Positions 9,294 to 18,473 are shown, numbered from the stretch's first letter. The stretch is 64,000 bases of DNA from Flavobacterium beibuense (GCF_004151245.1 NZ_JUIW01000012.1:59568-123567); one strand, 5' to 3'. A program made the numbers and translations. Notes: generated by a model from the letters alone, not told the origin.

Positions 9294-10921
9294 TTCTTAA
9301 TTCCCAACTTGAGATTATCAAAAGTAGAAACGTTTATTACATCTTCCACATCATTATCAAAAGATATGCTTATACTGTCACCTTCTTTGGTTACAGGAAG
9401 CTCATTAGACAATTGTGACGAGCCTATAAATATTTTAGGACTGCCATTAACGGTAAAGTAATAAAAACTGTTACCGTTTTTAATATCACTCTGTATCCTC
9501 GTCACTGTAGTACTAAGATTTGTTCGGGTATCTACCGCATCTGGGTTTATCCTGTTACCGGACATATTATATACATTCTTGTAAGCCATAAGAGCTTCAG
9601 ACATGGTATTACCCACTCCCACTATGGTATAATCGCCAATAGCAACCATAGCATACATTTTTACCAGTCCGCCACCATCTTTCAAGGTCATAACATAGGT
9701 TGGTATACCGTTAATAGTGTAAGGAACAGGCAGTGAGGCGTGGTAACGTTTTTCCTGAACCTTACCTTCGGCCGATTTTTGTGCTGCATACTCCGTTGCA
9801 CCACTTTGCTTATAGAAAGTAGTTTCTTTAGTACGGGTATCTACCAGTACGAATCCTACTGCCGACTCATCCTTCCCTACAGACGATACTCCCGTATACC
9901 AGTAAGGGCGACCGTCTTTACCATAAACCAAAGTAAGATCCTCGGTAATCATAAGCTTGTCTTCATTACTCCAGTTCCAGTAACCATGAACATACTCCCC
10001 CCAATCGGAAAGCTGATCAATTACAAAAGATATAGGCTGTATTCTGTCAATCCATACCGGGGCATTAGCTATGTCATACTCTTTTAAATCGCCTGTCTGT
10101 GCATCAATAACAACCACGCCATCGGCATCATTGCCGGAAAACCCTATTCTCTTTTTATACTTTGTTGCTACCCAAAATGGTTTGCCTGTATCATCAACCT
10201 CAAAAGTAAAATTGGTAAGTCCTGTAGTAGCATAACCATTAAAATAAGCATACCTGTCTACCCTGCTCCCAAAGAAAGCCTCAGGCTGATACTTAATTTT
10301 AATATCCTTTCCGTCCAGATGCTGCACCAGTCTCACATCGCGCTCATTTGTCGCAGATACCATTACATAACCATCGGTACCCTCAGTATTATTAAGCCAT
10401 TTAAAAAAGCCTGAATGTAATAGCGGTGCTACCCAAAATAAATCGTCACCTACCTTTTGGATAAAAAACTCACCCAGCTCACTTTTGCTGCCTAATGCAG
10501 GATCTGAACCTATTATTTTTTCTCCTAACAAAGATGCCAGTTGTTCATCTACTACCCTAACCTTATTAATTGCTATAGGTGCAATATGGTTTGCCATCTC
10601 GTTACCTGTTTTAACCTCCCCTATCAGTTCTCTATAAGACTGATTGTAAAATATAGGTGCACTTGTTACAAAAGGCAATACAATAACATAAATAAGAAGT
10701 ATTGGTACAATCCTGAAAAGTATCTTTTGCAGGCTGCCAAATTTAAACTTCAGCTTATTGTTAGTCGTGTAAGCTTTCGCAGTAAGTAAATTGAGTAAAA
10801 GAATTAGGAATATAAGTATAACTGCAAATCCGGTAAACCTGTAATTTATAACCGGTAGTGCAATATAAAAAATTAAAAATCCTGTTAGCAATACAAATAT
10901 TGCTGCGACTGTCCTTTTCAT
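9290..10921 (-). CDS. Unknown membrane protein with C-terminal repeats (DGxPYW type)
   Basis: I do not recognise the function of this 543-residue protein. Three hydrophobic segments are visible in the first 95 residues (about 6-25, 31-48, 69-90), followed by a long hydrophilic region. That region carries a degenerate repeat: a GxPYW/FWV-type strand followed about 25 residues later by a G-[FVY]-V-x-V-D-x-x-T strand. Copies are seen near residues 157-198, 242-283, 334-371 and 403-432, with a last half-copy near 490-500. The repeats suggest a beta-rich, possibly propeller-like extracytoplasmic or cytoplasmic domain. The gene is single, with a terminator behind it, and is divergent from the two-component system at 11111. 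It could be a conserved cell-envelope protein; no enzyme motif is seen. Confidence 0.8.
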   Translation of the reverse strand: MKRTVAAIFVLLTGFLIFYIALPVINYRFTGFAVILIFLILLLNLLTAKAYTTNNKLKFKFGSLQKILFRIVPILLIYVIVLPFVTSAPIFYNQSYRELIGEVKTGNEMANHIAPIAINKVRVVDEQLASLLGEKIIGSDPALGSKSELGEFFIQKVGDDLFWVAPLLHSGFFKWLNNTEGTDGYVMVSATNERDVRLVQHLDGKDIKIKYQPEAFFGSRVDRYAYFNGYATTGLTNFTFEVDDTGKPFWVATKYKKRIGFSGNDADGVVVIDAQTGDLKEYDIANAPVWIDRIQPISFVIDQLSDWGEYVHGYWNWSNEDKLMITEDLTLVYGKDGRPYWYTGVSSVGKDESAVGFVLVDTRTKETTFYKQSGATEYAAQKSAEGKVQEKRYHASLPVPYTINGIPTYVMTLKDGGGLVKMYAMVAIGDYTIVGVGNTMSEALMAYKNVYNMSGNRINPDAVDTRTNLSTTVTRIQSDIKNGNSFYYFTVNGSPKIFIGSSQLSNELPVTKEGDSISISFDNDVEDVINVSTFDNLKLGIKK

Positions 10922-11083
10922 GATCGTTATTTGGTTTGTTTCCTTATAAGTAGTATCTACCTTTAAAACGTTACATTTTTCGGGGGATAATTCAGCATTA
11001 GCCTATACAAAAGCCATTTCACTGTAAATGTGATAAAAATCCGGCCTTAAAAGTTATTTGCAATTATTTAAGATTTCAATTCT

Positions 11084-11091
11084 TACTTTTG
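11084..11091 (+). promoter_or_regulatory. -7 promoter element for the two-component operon
   Basis: TACTTTTG lies 19 bases before the response regulator ATG, with TTTG at 11057-11060 upstream (23-base gap). Confidence 0.5.
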
Positions 11092-11110
11092 TATAAATGC
11101 CCTTGCAAGT

Positions 11111-11785
11111 ATGAAGCTGCTTATAGTAGAAGATGAACCTCAACTTTTATCGGTTATCCGTAAAGGCCTCTCAGAAAAAAATTATGATGTGAGCGCTGCC
11201 ATGGATGGTACTACCGCGTTGGAAATGATTAATAATAATCATTTTGATGTTGTAGTATTAGACCTTATGCTACCTGATATTAACGGCATTGAAATTTGCA
11301 GGAGACTAAGGGCTGTCGGTAACTTTGTTCCCATTTTAATGCTTACCGCCTTAGGAAGCAGCGAAAACATTGTTACAGGACTTAATGCAGGTGCCGATGA
11401 TTACATGGCAAAGCCTTTTAAGTTTACCGAACTCGAAGCACGAATTAATGCACTCGCACGAAGAGCCGGACAGGAACAGAAACCAGCCGAGATTATTACT
11501 ATAGATAACCTTGAGATTGACCGAAAGGCAAAAACAGTAAAACGTGAGGGTGAACTGATATCTCTTACCGCAAAGGAGTTTAAACTTTTATACTATCTCG
11601 CGAAGAATACAGGTATTACACTATCTCGCGAAAAGATACTGGATAATGTTTGGAATATAAATTTTGATATGAACACCAATGTTGTTGACGTATACATAAA
11701 TTACCTTAGAAAAAAGATTGACAAGCCTTATTCGGTTAAGCTTATACATACCATTAAAGGCCTTGGTTATGTTTTAAAGCCCTAA
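11111..11785 (+). CDS. OmpR-family response regulator
   Basis: This protein has 224 residues. The receiver domain (1-about 120) has the acidic pair E7/D8, phosphoacceptor D51 in VVVLDLMLPD, T79 and K101 in AKPF. A winged-helix DNA-binding domain follows, with LTAKEFKLLYYLAKN and VVDVYINYLRKKID, typical of OmpR/PhoB regulators. It resembles CusR/ArlR-like regulators. Its stop is three bases before the kinase start, so the two form an operon and a cognate pair. All catalytic residues are present. The signal and targets are unknown. Confidence 0.95.
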   Translation: MKLLIVEDEPQLLSVIRKGLSEKNYDVSAAMDGTTALEMINNNHFDVVVLDLMLPDINGIEICRRLRAVGNFVPILMLTALGSSENIVTGLNAGADDYMAKPFKFTELEARINALARRAGQEQKPAEIITIDNLEIDRKAKTVKREGELISLTAKEFKLLYYLAKNTGITLSREKILDNVWNINFDMNTNVVDVYINYLRKKIDKPYSVKLIHTIKGLGYVLKP

Positions 11786-11788
11786 ACA

Positions 11789-13183
11789 ATGCAGATTAAA
11801 AAGAAAATTACCGTTACTTATATTGTTCTTTCGGGAGTAAGCACACTGGCATTGTGCCTACTCGTGTTTTTTCTTTTTAAACAAAACAACCAATACTATT
11901 TTTTAAAAAGGCTTCAGGACAGGGCAAAGATTGTCGCTTCTATCCATTACCAGCATGATCCCGTTAAGGCAGCTTACTACAAGAACCTTAAAGCTAATGG
12001 TCTCGAAGAGCTTATCAACGAAAATGATTTTGTACTTAAGGTAAACGGAGAAAACACCTTTGAATACAATACTGAACTTAACCTTCCGCCGGAGTTTTAT
12101 GCAGAAGTAATGAGAGAACAGTCGGGATGGACTGTAGACAGCGATCATCAATACTATTATGCTCAGATTTTTAATGAATCGGGACAGCGTTATATGGTTA
12201 TAGTTACCGCGCGCGACAGAAGAGGTAATACCAGCTTGATATATATAACCCGGATACTTATTTTTGGCGGACTTGCCTTTATTATTATAGCTTATTTCTT
12301 TGGCCGATTTCTTGCCGCAAGGTTTATTAATCCTGTTTCGAGAATTAATAAAGAAGTTAAGCGTATTAGTGCTTCTAATCTGCACAACCGCCTGCCGGAC
12401 ATAAAAGACTCGGACGAAATTGCGGATCTCACCCGCACCTTTAATGATATGCTTGACAGGTTGGAAACATCTTTTGAGATTCAGGCCAATTTTATCAATA
12501 ATGCTTCCCATGAACTGAAGACACCTATAACTACTATTATAGCCGAAACCGAGATTGCATTATTAAAAGAAAGGGAAGCCGAAGAATATATCACTACATT
12601 AGAAAATATCAATAAGCAGGCCAGCCGACTGGGTAACCTTACCGAAAGCTTATTAAAACTTACCCAAACGGGGTATGACGGCAAAAAGCAGGTTCAGGAC
12701 ATTGCACGCATAGATGAGGTGCTCATGGATGTTAAGTGTGATATTGATAAAATATATCCGCAAAACAGGGTTACCATCAATCTTAAAAACATACCGGAAG
12801 ACGATTCTCTGTTGGTATTGCCATGCAACAGGCCTTTACTGGAGCTTGCCATTGGAAACATTATTACAAACGGTGTAAAATATTCTGATAATGAAGAGGT
12901 ATTTGTAAGCCTCAAAGCCGATAAAGAGGCTATTACCATAAGTATAACCGATATCGGAATCGGTATACCTCCCGAAGATATACCTTATCTCTATGAACCT
13001 TTCTTTAGGGGTAAAAAGGCTGCCTCAAAATATGCAGGCTACGGATTAGGGCTGCCATTGGCCATGAAAATTATCCGAATGCATGGCGGCGAGCTGATTA
13101 TTCAGTCTGAACCCGGAAAAGGTACCGTAGTAAATATTGTATTTACAATCTCCAACATTAAAAATTCTAATTTTAATTCTTAG
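11789..13183 (+). CDS. HAMP-domain sensor histidine kinase
   Basis: This 464-residue membrane kinase partners the regulator just upstream. A first transmembrane helix lies near residues 8-31, a periplasmic sensor of about 120 residues follows, and a second helix sits near 152-173. After these come a HAMP linker and the H-box NNASHELKTPIT with phosphoacceptor H241. The ATPase part has an N-box (GNIITNGVKYSD), G1 (DIGIGIPPED), an F-box (PFFRGKKA) and G2 (GYGLGLPLA). The organisation is like CusS-type kinases. The periplasmic domain shows no recognisable ligand fold. Downstream USP-like and bestrophin genes may belong to its output. Confidence 0.95.
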   Translation: MQIKKKITVTYIVLSGVSTLALCLLVFFLFKQNNQYYFLKRLQDRAKIVASIHYQHDPVKAAYYKNLKANGLEELINENDFVLKVNGENTFEYNTELNLPPEFYAEVMREQSGWTVDSDHQYYYAQIFNESGQRYMVIVTARDRRGNTSLIYITRILIFGGLAFIIIAYFFGRFLAARFINPVSRINKEVKRISASNLHNRLPDIKDSDEIADLTRTFNDMLDRLETSFEIQANFINNASHELKTPITTIIAETEIALLKEREAEEYITTLENINKQASRLGNLTESLLKLTQTGYDGKKQVQDIARIDEVLMDVKCDIDKIYPQNRVTINLKNIPEDDSLLVLPCNRPLLELAIGNIITNGVKYSDNEEVFVSLKADKEAITISITDIGIGIPPEDIPYLYEPFFRGKKAASKYAGYGLGLPLAMKIIRMHGGELIIQSEPGKGTVVNIVFTISNIKNSNFNS

Positions 13184-13262
13184 GAAATTCTAATGTTATT
13201 CTAAATCCCTTCTAAGTTTAGGGCTGTTGTTTTGTATGTATAAACTATAAGATTTATGCATT

Positions 13263-13982
13263 ATGAAAAACATTATAATCCCAACAACGATTGAAGATGA
13301 TACATTAACCGCTGTAAAAACAGCAGTTAAATATGCTACGGGAAAAAACTGCAGCATAGTGCTTATGTTACTCCAAAAAATACCCGACACTTATTCTGCC
13401 TCTCATTTTTTAAGAGAGACCTCTCCTAACTATACAATTGCGCAAACTAAAATTCTTCAAAAATGCAGGGAAACCGTAGCAACTGCTGATAATTGCAGGC
13501 TGATAATACATAATCAATGCGGTATTTCGGGACCTTTATTAAAAAACTTAATGGAATACCTTGCCACAGACCTGGTAATCCTTACTCCTTCCTATAAGGC
13601 AGAAAAAAACAGCCTTCATTCCTATTGTATACAGTTGCTGTTAAACAGTAAATATCCGCTGCTTCATTTGGGTAATAACCCGGAAGAAAACGATTTTAAT
13701 AAAGCACTGTATTTAGAACACTCTAAAATAGAGTTTGGTATAAATGACATTCAGAAGATTATAAGTGAACAATTTTCATTTAAAATAGTAAGCCAGGCCA
13801 GGATTGAGGAAAGTCTCGAAGATATGGCCGCCCAGATTACGGAAACCATTTCCAAAAATAATATTGACATACTTATTGAAGCCAGAAAATCTACCAAGAG
13901 AAGTCTGAACCGAAAAGCACAACCTGTAAATCATAATCTTGGTTTACCTGTCCTTTCGGTATATGCCGAAGCTTCAACATAA
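13263..13982 (+). CDS. Degenerate UspA-like protein
   Basis: The N-terminal MKNIIIPTTIEDDTLTAVKTA, with a first strand, turn and helix, resembles the universal stress protein fold. The 239-residue length suggests two diverged domains, and the second ends in a VLSVYAEA strand. The ATP-binding G-2x-G-9x-GS/T motif is not visible, so nucleotide binding is doubtful. It lies 79 bases after the kinase and 12 bases before the bestrophin gene, which it probably shares a transcript with. The function is inferred only from the fold resemblance. Confidence 0.6.
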   Translation: MKNIIIPTTIEDDTLTAVKTAVKYATGKNCSIVLMLLQKIPDTYSASHFLRETSPNYTIAQTKILQKCRETVATADNCRLIIHNQCGISGPLLKNLMEYLATDLVILTPSYKAEKNSLHSYCIQLLLNSKYPLLHLGNNPEENDFNKALYLEHSKIEFGINDIQKIISEQFSFKIVSQARIEESLEDMAAQITETISKNNIDILIEARKSTKRSLNRKAQPVNHNLGLPVLSVYAEAST

Positions 13983-13994
13983 AATTCAGAAATT

Positions 13995-14945
13995 ATGCTG
14001 TTAAAGAAAAAAATACCAATGAAGTATGTAATGGGTAAGATTAGAGTAGAACTTATCCTTATACTTTTATATACTGTAGGGTTTGAGCTGGTACATCATT
14101 ATTATCACGCCCTTTCCATAGATATACCTATTGCGGTACCTACTATTGTAGGTACAATTATATCCCTGCTTTTAGCCTTTAAATCCAATCAGGCTTACGA
14201 CCGTTGGTGGGAAGCCCGTATTGTTTGGGGTGCTATCGTAAACGATTCAAGAACATTGATAAGGCAGGTAATAGGGTTTTACAAAGACCCCGATTTTTCT
14301 GTTGAGGCAAATGACTTTAAAGAACGTTTTGCCAAAAGGCAGGCGGCATGGTGTTACAGCCTGGGGCAGTCCTTAAGAGGTAAAGATGCCGTTAAACCTA
14401 TACGTTCATTGCTTAGCGAAGAGGAATACCGCTTTGTAAAGAAACACAAGCATGTTCCTAACGCATTGTTATTACTACATGCCAAAGAGCTTAAAAAAGC
14501 GAACAACGAGGAAAGGATAAATGTATACCAACAGGTAGAGATAGACAATACACTGAGCCGTTTATGTGACAGTATGGGTAAATGTGAGCGTATTAAAAAC
14601 ACGGTATTCCCTACCACATACAGTATGTATATACGCTTTACATTAATACTGTTCCTTACGCTGCTTCCGTTTGGCTTAACCGATCTTTTAGGATGGCTGC
14701 AAATACCTCTTGTTACTACTATTGGTGCTGCTTTCTTCTTAATAGAAAAAATGGCCATACACCTGCAGGATCCGTTTGAGAACAGACCTACAGATACACC
14801 TATGATTGCAATTTCAAACACTATAGAGCAAAACCTCCTGCAAATGGTAAATGAATATAGAGATGAGTTTAGTGAGGAATCTTTACAGCAAAGCCCGAAG
14901 CTTAATCATTTGCAACCGGTTAAAAACCCCTATTTCGTTCTGTAA
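13995..14945 (+). CDS. Bestrophin family ion channel (UPF0187)
   Basis: This 316-residue inner-membrane protein has the bestrophin hallmarks: LLAFKSNQAYDRWWEARIVWG (about residues 56-76) and the C-terminal HLQDPFENRPTDTPM. Hydrophobic helices lie near residues 14-35, 40-58, 213-233 and 235-255. Bacterial bestrophins form pentameric channels; the Klebsiella homologue conducts cations, whereas animal ones conduct chloride. Ion selectivity cannot be predicted here. It is immediately downstream of the USP-like gene and probably coexpressed, and is followed by a strong terminator. Confidence 0.92.
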   Translation: MLLKKKIPMKYVMGKIRVELILILLYTVGFELVHHYYHALSIDIPIAVPTIVGTIISLLLAFKSNQAYDRWWEARIVWGAIVNDSRTLIRQVIGFYKDPDFSVEANDFKERFAKRQAAWCYSLGQSLRGKDAVKPIRSLLSEEEYRFVKKHKHVPNALLLLHAKELKKANNEERINVYQQVEIDNTLSRLCDSMGKCERIKNTVFPTTYSMYIRFTLILFLTLLPFGLTDLLGWLQIPLVTTIGAAFFLIEKMAIHLQDPFENRPTDTPMIAISNTIEQNLLQMVNEYRDEFSEESLQQSPKLNHLQPVKNPYFVL

Positions 14946-14976
14946 TTTTACAGAAGTTTGGTTAGGTTAGCGTGAG

Positions 14977-15007
14977 CCGCCCCCTCCTCCATCGGGGCGG
15001 TTTTTTT
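14977..15007 (+). terminator. Terminator after the bestrophin gene
   Basis: CCGCCCC (14977-14983) pairs with GGGGCGG (14994-15000), followed by T7. Confidence 0.9.
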
Positions 15008-15035
15008 ATTGTATAGCATAGTCCTGAAAAAATCC

Positions 15036-15043
15036 TATTTTTG
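15036..15043 (+). promoter_or_regulatory. -7 promoter element for fabD
   Basis: TATTTTTG fits TAnnTTTG and lies 26 bases before the fabD ATG. Confidence 0.5.
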
Positions 15044-15069
15044 TGCAACAAAACTAAACTGAGAACAAA

Positions 15070-15945
15070 ATGAAAGCATATGTATTTCCGGGACAGGGTG
15101 CCCAGTTTACAGGAATGGGTAAAGAGCTTTATGAAAACTCTCCCCAAGCAAAGGAATTATTTGAAAAAGCCAACGATATATTAGGTTTCCGTATTACAGA
15201 CATCATGTTTGAAGGTACTGCAGAGGAACTTAAGGAAACTAAAGTAACACAGCCTGCCGTTTTCTTACATTCGGTTATTTTGGCGAAAACCTTAGGAGAC
15301 AGCTTTAAGCCGGAAATGGTTGCCGGACACTCTTTAGGTGAATTTTCTGCACTTGTAGCTGCAGGGGCACTTACTTTTGAAGACGGACTTAAACTGGTAT
15401 CACAACGTGCCATGGCAATGCAAAAAGCTTGTGAGATCACTCCAAGTACAATGGCTGCTGTATTAGGCCTTGAAGATAAAATTGTTGAAGACATTTGTGA
15501 ACAGACTGAAGGTGTTGTTGTGGCTGCAAACTACAACTGCCCGGGTCAGCTTGTTATTTCAGGTGAAACTTCGGCTGTAGAAAGAGCTTGTGAAGCTTTA
15601 AAAGCTGCTGGAGCAAAAAGAGCATTAATCCTGCCTGTAGGTGGTGCTTTCCACTCTCCTATGATGGAACCTGCAAGAGAAGAACTTGCCGCTGCTATTG
15701 AGAAGACTGTTTTCTCTGCTCCGGTATGTCCTGTATACCAAAACGTACCCGCTACAGCAGTAAGCAATCCTGATGAGATTAAGCAAAACCTTATTATTCA
15801 GCTTACGGCTCCTGTAAAATGGACTCAAAGTGTACAAAACATGATTGCCGATGGTGCTACCCTGTTTACAGAGGTTGGACCGGGTAATGTGTTACAGGGT
15901 CTTGTTAAAAAGATAAACAAAGAAGCCGAGACTGCTTCAGCATAA
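15070..15945 (+). CDS. fabD: Malonyl-CoA:ACP transacylase
   Basis: This 291-residue enzyme loads malonyl units onto acyl carrier protein for fatty acid synthesis. It begins with the family signature YVFPGQGAQFTGMGKELYE, has the nucleophile S88 in AGHSLGEFSAL and the catalytic H195 in GGAFHSPMM, and ends with FTEVGPGNVLQGLVKKI. Length is standard. No other fab gene is adjacent. It is a single transcription unit with its own -7 element and terminator. Confidence 0.97.
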   Translation: MKAYVFPGQGAQFTGMGKELYENSPQAKELFEKANDILGFRITDIMFEGTAEELKETKVTQPAVFLHSVILAKTLGDSFKPEMVAGHSLGEFSALVAAGALTFEDGLKLVSQRAMAMQKACEITPSTMAAVLGLEDKIVEDICEQTEGVVVAANYNCPGQLVISGETSAVERACEALKAAGAKRALILPVGGAFHSPMMEPAREELAAAIEKTVFSAPVCPVYQNVPATAVSNPDEIKQNLIIQLTAPVKWTQSVQNMIADGATLFTEVGPGNVLQGLVKKINKEAETASA

Positions 15946-15961
15946 AAAATAAATACAACTG

Positions 15962-15989
15962 ATCCCCTGCAATTGCGGGGGATTTTTTA
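15962..15989 (+). terminator. Terminator after fabD
   Basis: ATCCCC...GC, loop AATT, GC...GGGGAT (15962-15983), then T6. Confidence 0.85.
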
Positions 15990-16000
15990 TTTTAGTTTTT

Positions 16001-16429
16001 ATGAAATTCAAAAGCCGAAAAAACATTTTCTCTTACCTAATATTCGCTTTTACAGCGGTTATCATAATTTTTGCCTGTATACAGGAATATCTGGAAGAAG
16101 GATTTTCAATAAGTCTTATCCCCTTGTATATCATCAGCCTTATTATTTTAATCTTTCTTGGAGGAATGGCTACTACACACTATATAGTTACACCTTCTTA
16201 TATAATTTACAAATGCGGTTTTATTAATGGTAAAATAGAGATAAACAACATACATGAAATTGTAAAAGGCAAGACCATGTATGTAGGTTTTAAACCGGCA
16301 CTGGCAACCAAGGGACTCATTATAAAGTATAACAAATTTGATGATATTTACATCAGTCCGGAAACCAATGACACTTTTATAGAAGCTGTTTTAAAAATAA
16401 ATCCCGACATTAAAATAACACTCCCTTAA
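16001..16429 (+). CDS. Small membrane protein with bacterial PH-like domain
   Basis: This protein has 142 residues. Two transmembrane helices lie near residues 12-29 and 37-56. After them, THYIVTPSYIIYKCGFINGKIEINNIHEIVKG matches the start of bacterial PH domains (bPH/DUF304-like), where the strand pair YxV and IxxxxI is conserved, and LIIKYNKFDDIYISP continues it. These proteins are of unknown function and are common in Gram-positives and Bacteroidetes. The gene begins right after the fabD terminator. Confidence 0.65.
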   Translation: MKFKSRKNIFSYLIFAFTAVIIIFACIQEYLEEGFSISLIPLYIISLIILIFLGGMATTHYIVTPSYIIYKCGFINGKIEINNIHEIVKGKTMYVGFKPALATKGLIIKYNKFDDIYISPETNDTFIEAVLKINPDIKITLP

Positions 16430-16485
16430 TAATAGGAAACGCAACCTTTTATAGTATTGCTAATCTTATTAGCAAAACACCAACT

Positions 16486-17436
16486 ATGAAAAAATTATTG
16501 GCTGTAATAGTACTGCTAAGCATTACCTCTTGCGCAACAATTACAAACAAAAGAACCTATCCGTTAAAGGTAAGCACCAATGCTCAAAACGCCACCGTAA
16601 AGATTTATGACAGCACTTACACAATACCTGCCGAGGTTAAGGTAAAACGCAGTATTAAACCACTTGAAATAACCCTGAATTATGATACTATTAGCAGGGT
16701 TTACAAAGCCAAGTCCAGATTAACATCTAAAGCCTATGCGTTTAACCTCATCGTCACCCCATTATATCCTGAAAGTTTATTGGTAGATGTTGTGAGTCAA
16801 AAAGGTTTCTATTATGGTAACGAACTTTTTTTAGACATTAACGACACTCTTGGCAAGGCCATAAAGTTACCTCAAAGAAAAAAACGAGATATCATTTGGA
16901 ACAAAAACAGCATAAACATTGATATATCCATGCCCTATGTAAACGGATTTCTTTTTCAACCCGAAGGTGAAGGAATACAAAGAGGACTTGGTTTTTTTGG
17001 TATAAGTACAGGTATAGAATATTTTTACAAAAACAATAAATTCGTAAAACTTAACGTAGGAGGAATTACAAACTTCGCTCTACCTTTCCCTGTCCCCATA
17101 ACGAATGATGGCGACGTTGAAAATTTTACTTCCGTGTATACTACCCTTACGGATAATTATCAGCTAAAGCGTTTTAGTCTGGGATACGGGCTTAGTTACA
17201 CCTACAACAGATGGCATTATAATTATGGTGATGATAATTATACTAATGAAAAGGACAAAACCGAAAAAAGTAAAAACATCGGATTGTCTTTTAACGCTTA
17301 CTATGACTTTGGAAAAACTTTTCACGTAGGTTTTATTTACAACCCTACTCTGTTAAGTGTATATCCTCAAACCGAATTATTATACCAACATACCATAAGC
17401 TTTGAAATGGTATGGAAAATAAGGATAAAAAAATAA
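16486..17436 (+). CDS. Uncharacterised lipoprotein with predicted beta-barrel-like C-terminal part
   Basis: This 316-residue protein has a signal peptide ending in the lipobox LSITSC, with the lipidated Cys at about residue 16. The segment after it (YPLKVSTNAQNATVKIYDSTY...PAEVKVKRSIKPLEI) resembles a PEGA-like surface domain, in which a substituent strand repeat holds the structure. The C-terminal half has alternating hydrophobic strands (RGLGFFGISTGIEYFY, LGYGLSYTYNRWHY, FNAYYDFGKTFHVGFIYNP) that look like outer-membrane beta strands. No name can be given. It converges on galE, and a hairpin spans both stop codons. Confidence 0.65.
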   Translation: MKKLLAVIVLLSITSCATITNKRTYPLKVSTNAQNATVKIYDSTYTIPAEVKVKRSIKPLEITLNYDTISRVYKAKSRLTSKAYAFNLIVTPLYPESLLVDVVSQKGFYYGNELFLDINDTLGKAIKLPQRKKRDIIWNKNSINIDISMPYVNGFLFQPEGEGIQRGLGFFGISTGIEYFYKNNKFVKLNVGGITNFALPFPVPITNDGDVENFTSVYTTLTDNYQLKRFSLGYGLSYTYNRWHYNYGDDNYTNEKDKTEKSKNIGLSFNAYYDFGKTFHVGFIYNPTLLSVYPQTELLYQHTISFEMVWKIRIKK

Positions 17437-17458
17437 GGGGTTATTTACCCCTTATTTT
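17430..17458. terminator. Bidirectional hairpin overlapping both stop codons
   Basis: AAAATAAGGGG (17430-17440) and CCCCTTATTTT (17448-17458) form an 11-bp stem. It covers the stop codon of the lipoprotein gene and the stop codon of galE on the other strand. Confidence 0.7.
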
Positions 17459-18463
17459 CTGTTCCCATTTCCAGGCCGATGCCAGTGCATCATCAAGTGA
17501 CAACTGTGCCTTCCAGCCCAAAACGTTATTTGCTTTTGTTGTATCGGCATAAGCTTCAATAACATCTCCTGCCCTTCGCCCTACAATTTTATAATTCAAT
17601 TTTTGTCCGGTTACCCTTTCAAAGGCATTAATAACCTCAAGAACCGAGTTTCCTTTACCTGTACCCAGGTTAAATACTTCCACTTTCTCCAGATTCTTTT
17701 TCCCAATAAGGCGTTGTAAAGCTGTAACGTGTGCTTTTGCCAAATCTACTACGTGTATATAGTCTCTTATACAGGTTCCGTCCGGCGTTGGGTAATCATT
17801 ACCAAAAACCGAAAGCTGCTCTCTTATACCAATGGCAGTTTGAGTAATAAACGGAACCAGGTTTAATGGCACACCTAATGGCAACTCCCCTATATTACCA
17901 GAAGGGTGAGACCCTACGGGATTAAAATAACGTAACAGAATTGAATTTATGCTGCTCACTTTTGAAACGTCACTTATAATCTCCTCTCCTATTTGTTTGG
18001 TATTACCATAAGGCGACATCGCTGCCTGTATAGGAGCCTCTTCGGTAATAGGCATTTTCTCTGCCTGACCATATACTGTACATGAAGAACTGAAAATAAA
18101 ATAAGACTCTTCTTTCTTTTGAAGTTCCTGTAAAATATATACCAGCGAAGCTATATTGTTCTCATAATAAAGCAACGGATTTTCAACACTCTCACCAACC
18201 GCTTTAGAAGCTGCAAAATGAATAATTCCTGTAACATCGGCATACTTCTTAAAAAAGTCTTTTACTGCCTGCTTTTCCCTAAGGTCTATCTGTTCAAACT
18301 CCGGTTTTTTTCCGGTTATGGCCTCAATACCTTCAAGCACATCAACAGATGAGTTGGAAAGATCATCAATAACCACTACATCAAAACCTTCCTTTTGGAG
18401 TTCTACTACAGTATGCGAACCTATAAAGCCTAAGCCTCCCGTTACAAGTATTTTCATTCTCAT
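17441..18463 (-). CDS. galE: UDP-glucose 4-epimerase
   Basis: This 340-residue short-chain dehydrogenase-type epimerase interconverts UDP-glucose and UDP-galactose, or the N-acetyl forms. It has the NAD motif VTGGLGFIGSHT at the N terminus, GIIHFAASKAVGESV, SSSCTVYG (Ser), the YGNTKQIGEEI region (catalytic Tyr/Lys) and RYFNPVGSHPSG. It lies 10 bases downstream of a DegT-type aminotransferase gene and is presumably cotranscribed from a promoter at 19629, suggesting nucleotide-sugar supply for surface polysaccharide. Two in-frame ATGs (18463 and 18457) are close together; either gives the same domain. Confidence 0.95.
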   Translation of the reverse strand: MRMKILVTGGLGFIGSHTVVELQKEGFDVVVIDDLSNSSVDVLEGIEAITGKKPEFEQIDLREKQAVKDFFKKYADVTGIIHFAASKAVGESVENPLLYYENNIASLVYILQELQKKEESYFIFSSSCTVYGQAEKMPITEEAPIQAAMSPYGNTKQIGEEIISDVSKVSSINSILLRYFNPVGSHPSGNIGELPLGVPLNLVPFITQTAIGIREQLSVFGNDYPTPDGTCIRDYIHVVDLAKAHVTALQRLIGKKNLEKVEVFNLGTGKGNSVLEVINAFERVTGQKLNYKIVGRRAGDVIEAYADTTKANNVLGWKAQLSLDDALASAWKWEQKIRGK

Positions 18464-18473
18464 TTGTTGGCTG

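Noticed and set aside
12481..12939. Antisense frames inside the histidine kinase
   Set aside because: The kinase has all catalytic boxes on the plus strand, and the antisense frames are composition shadows.
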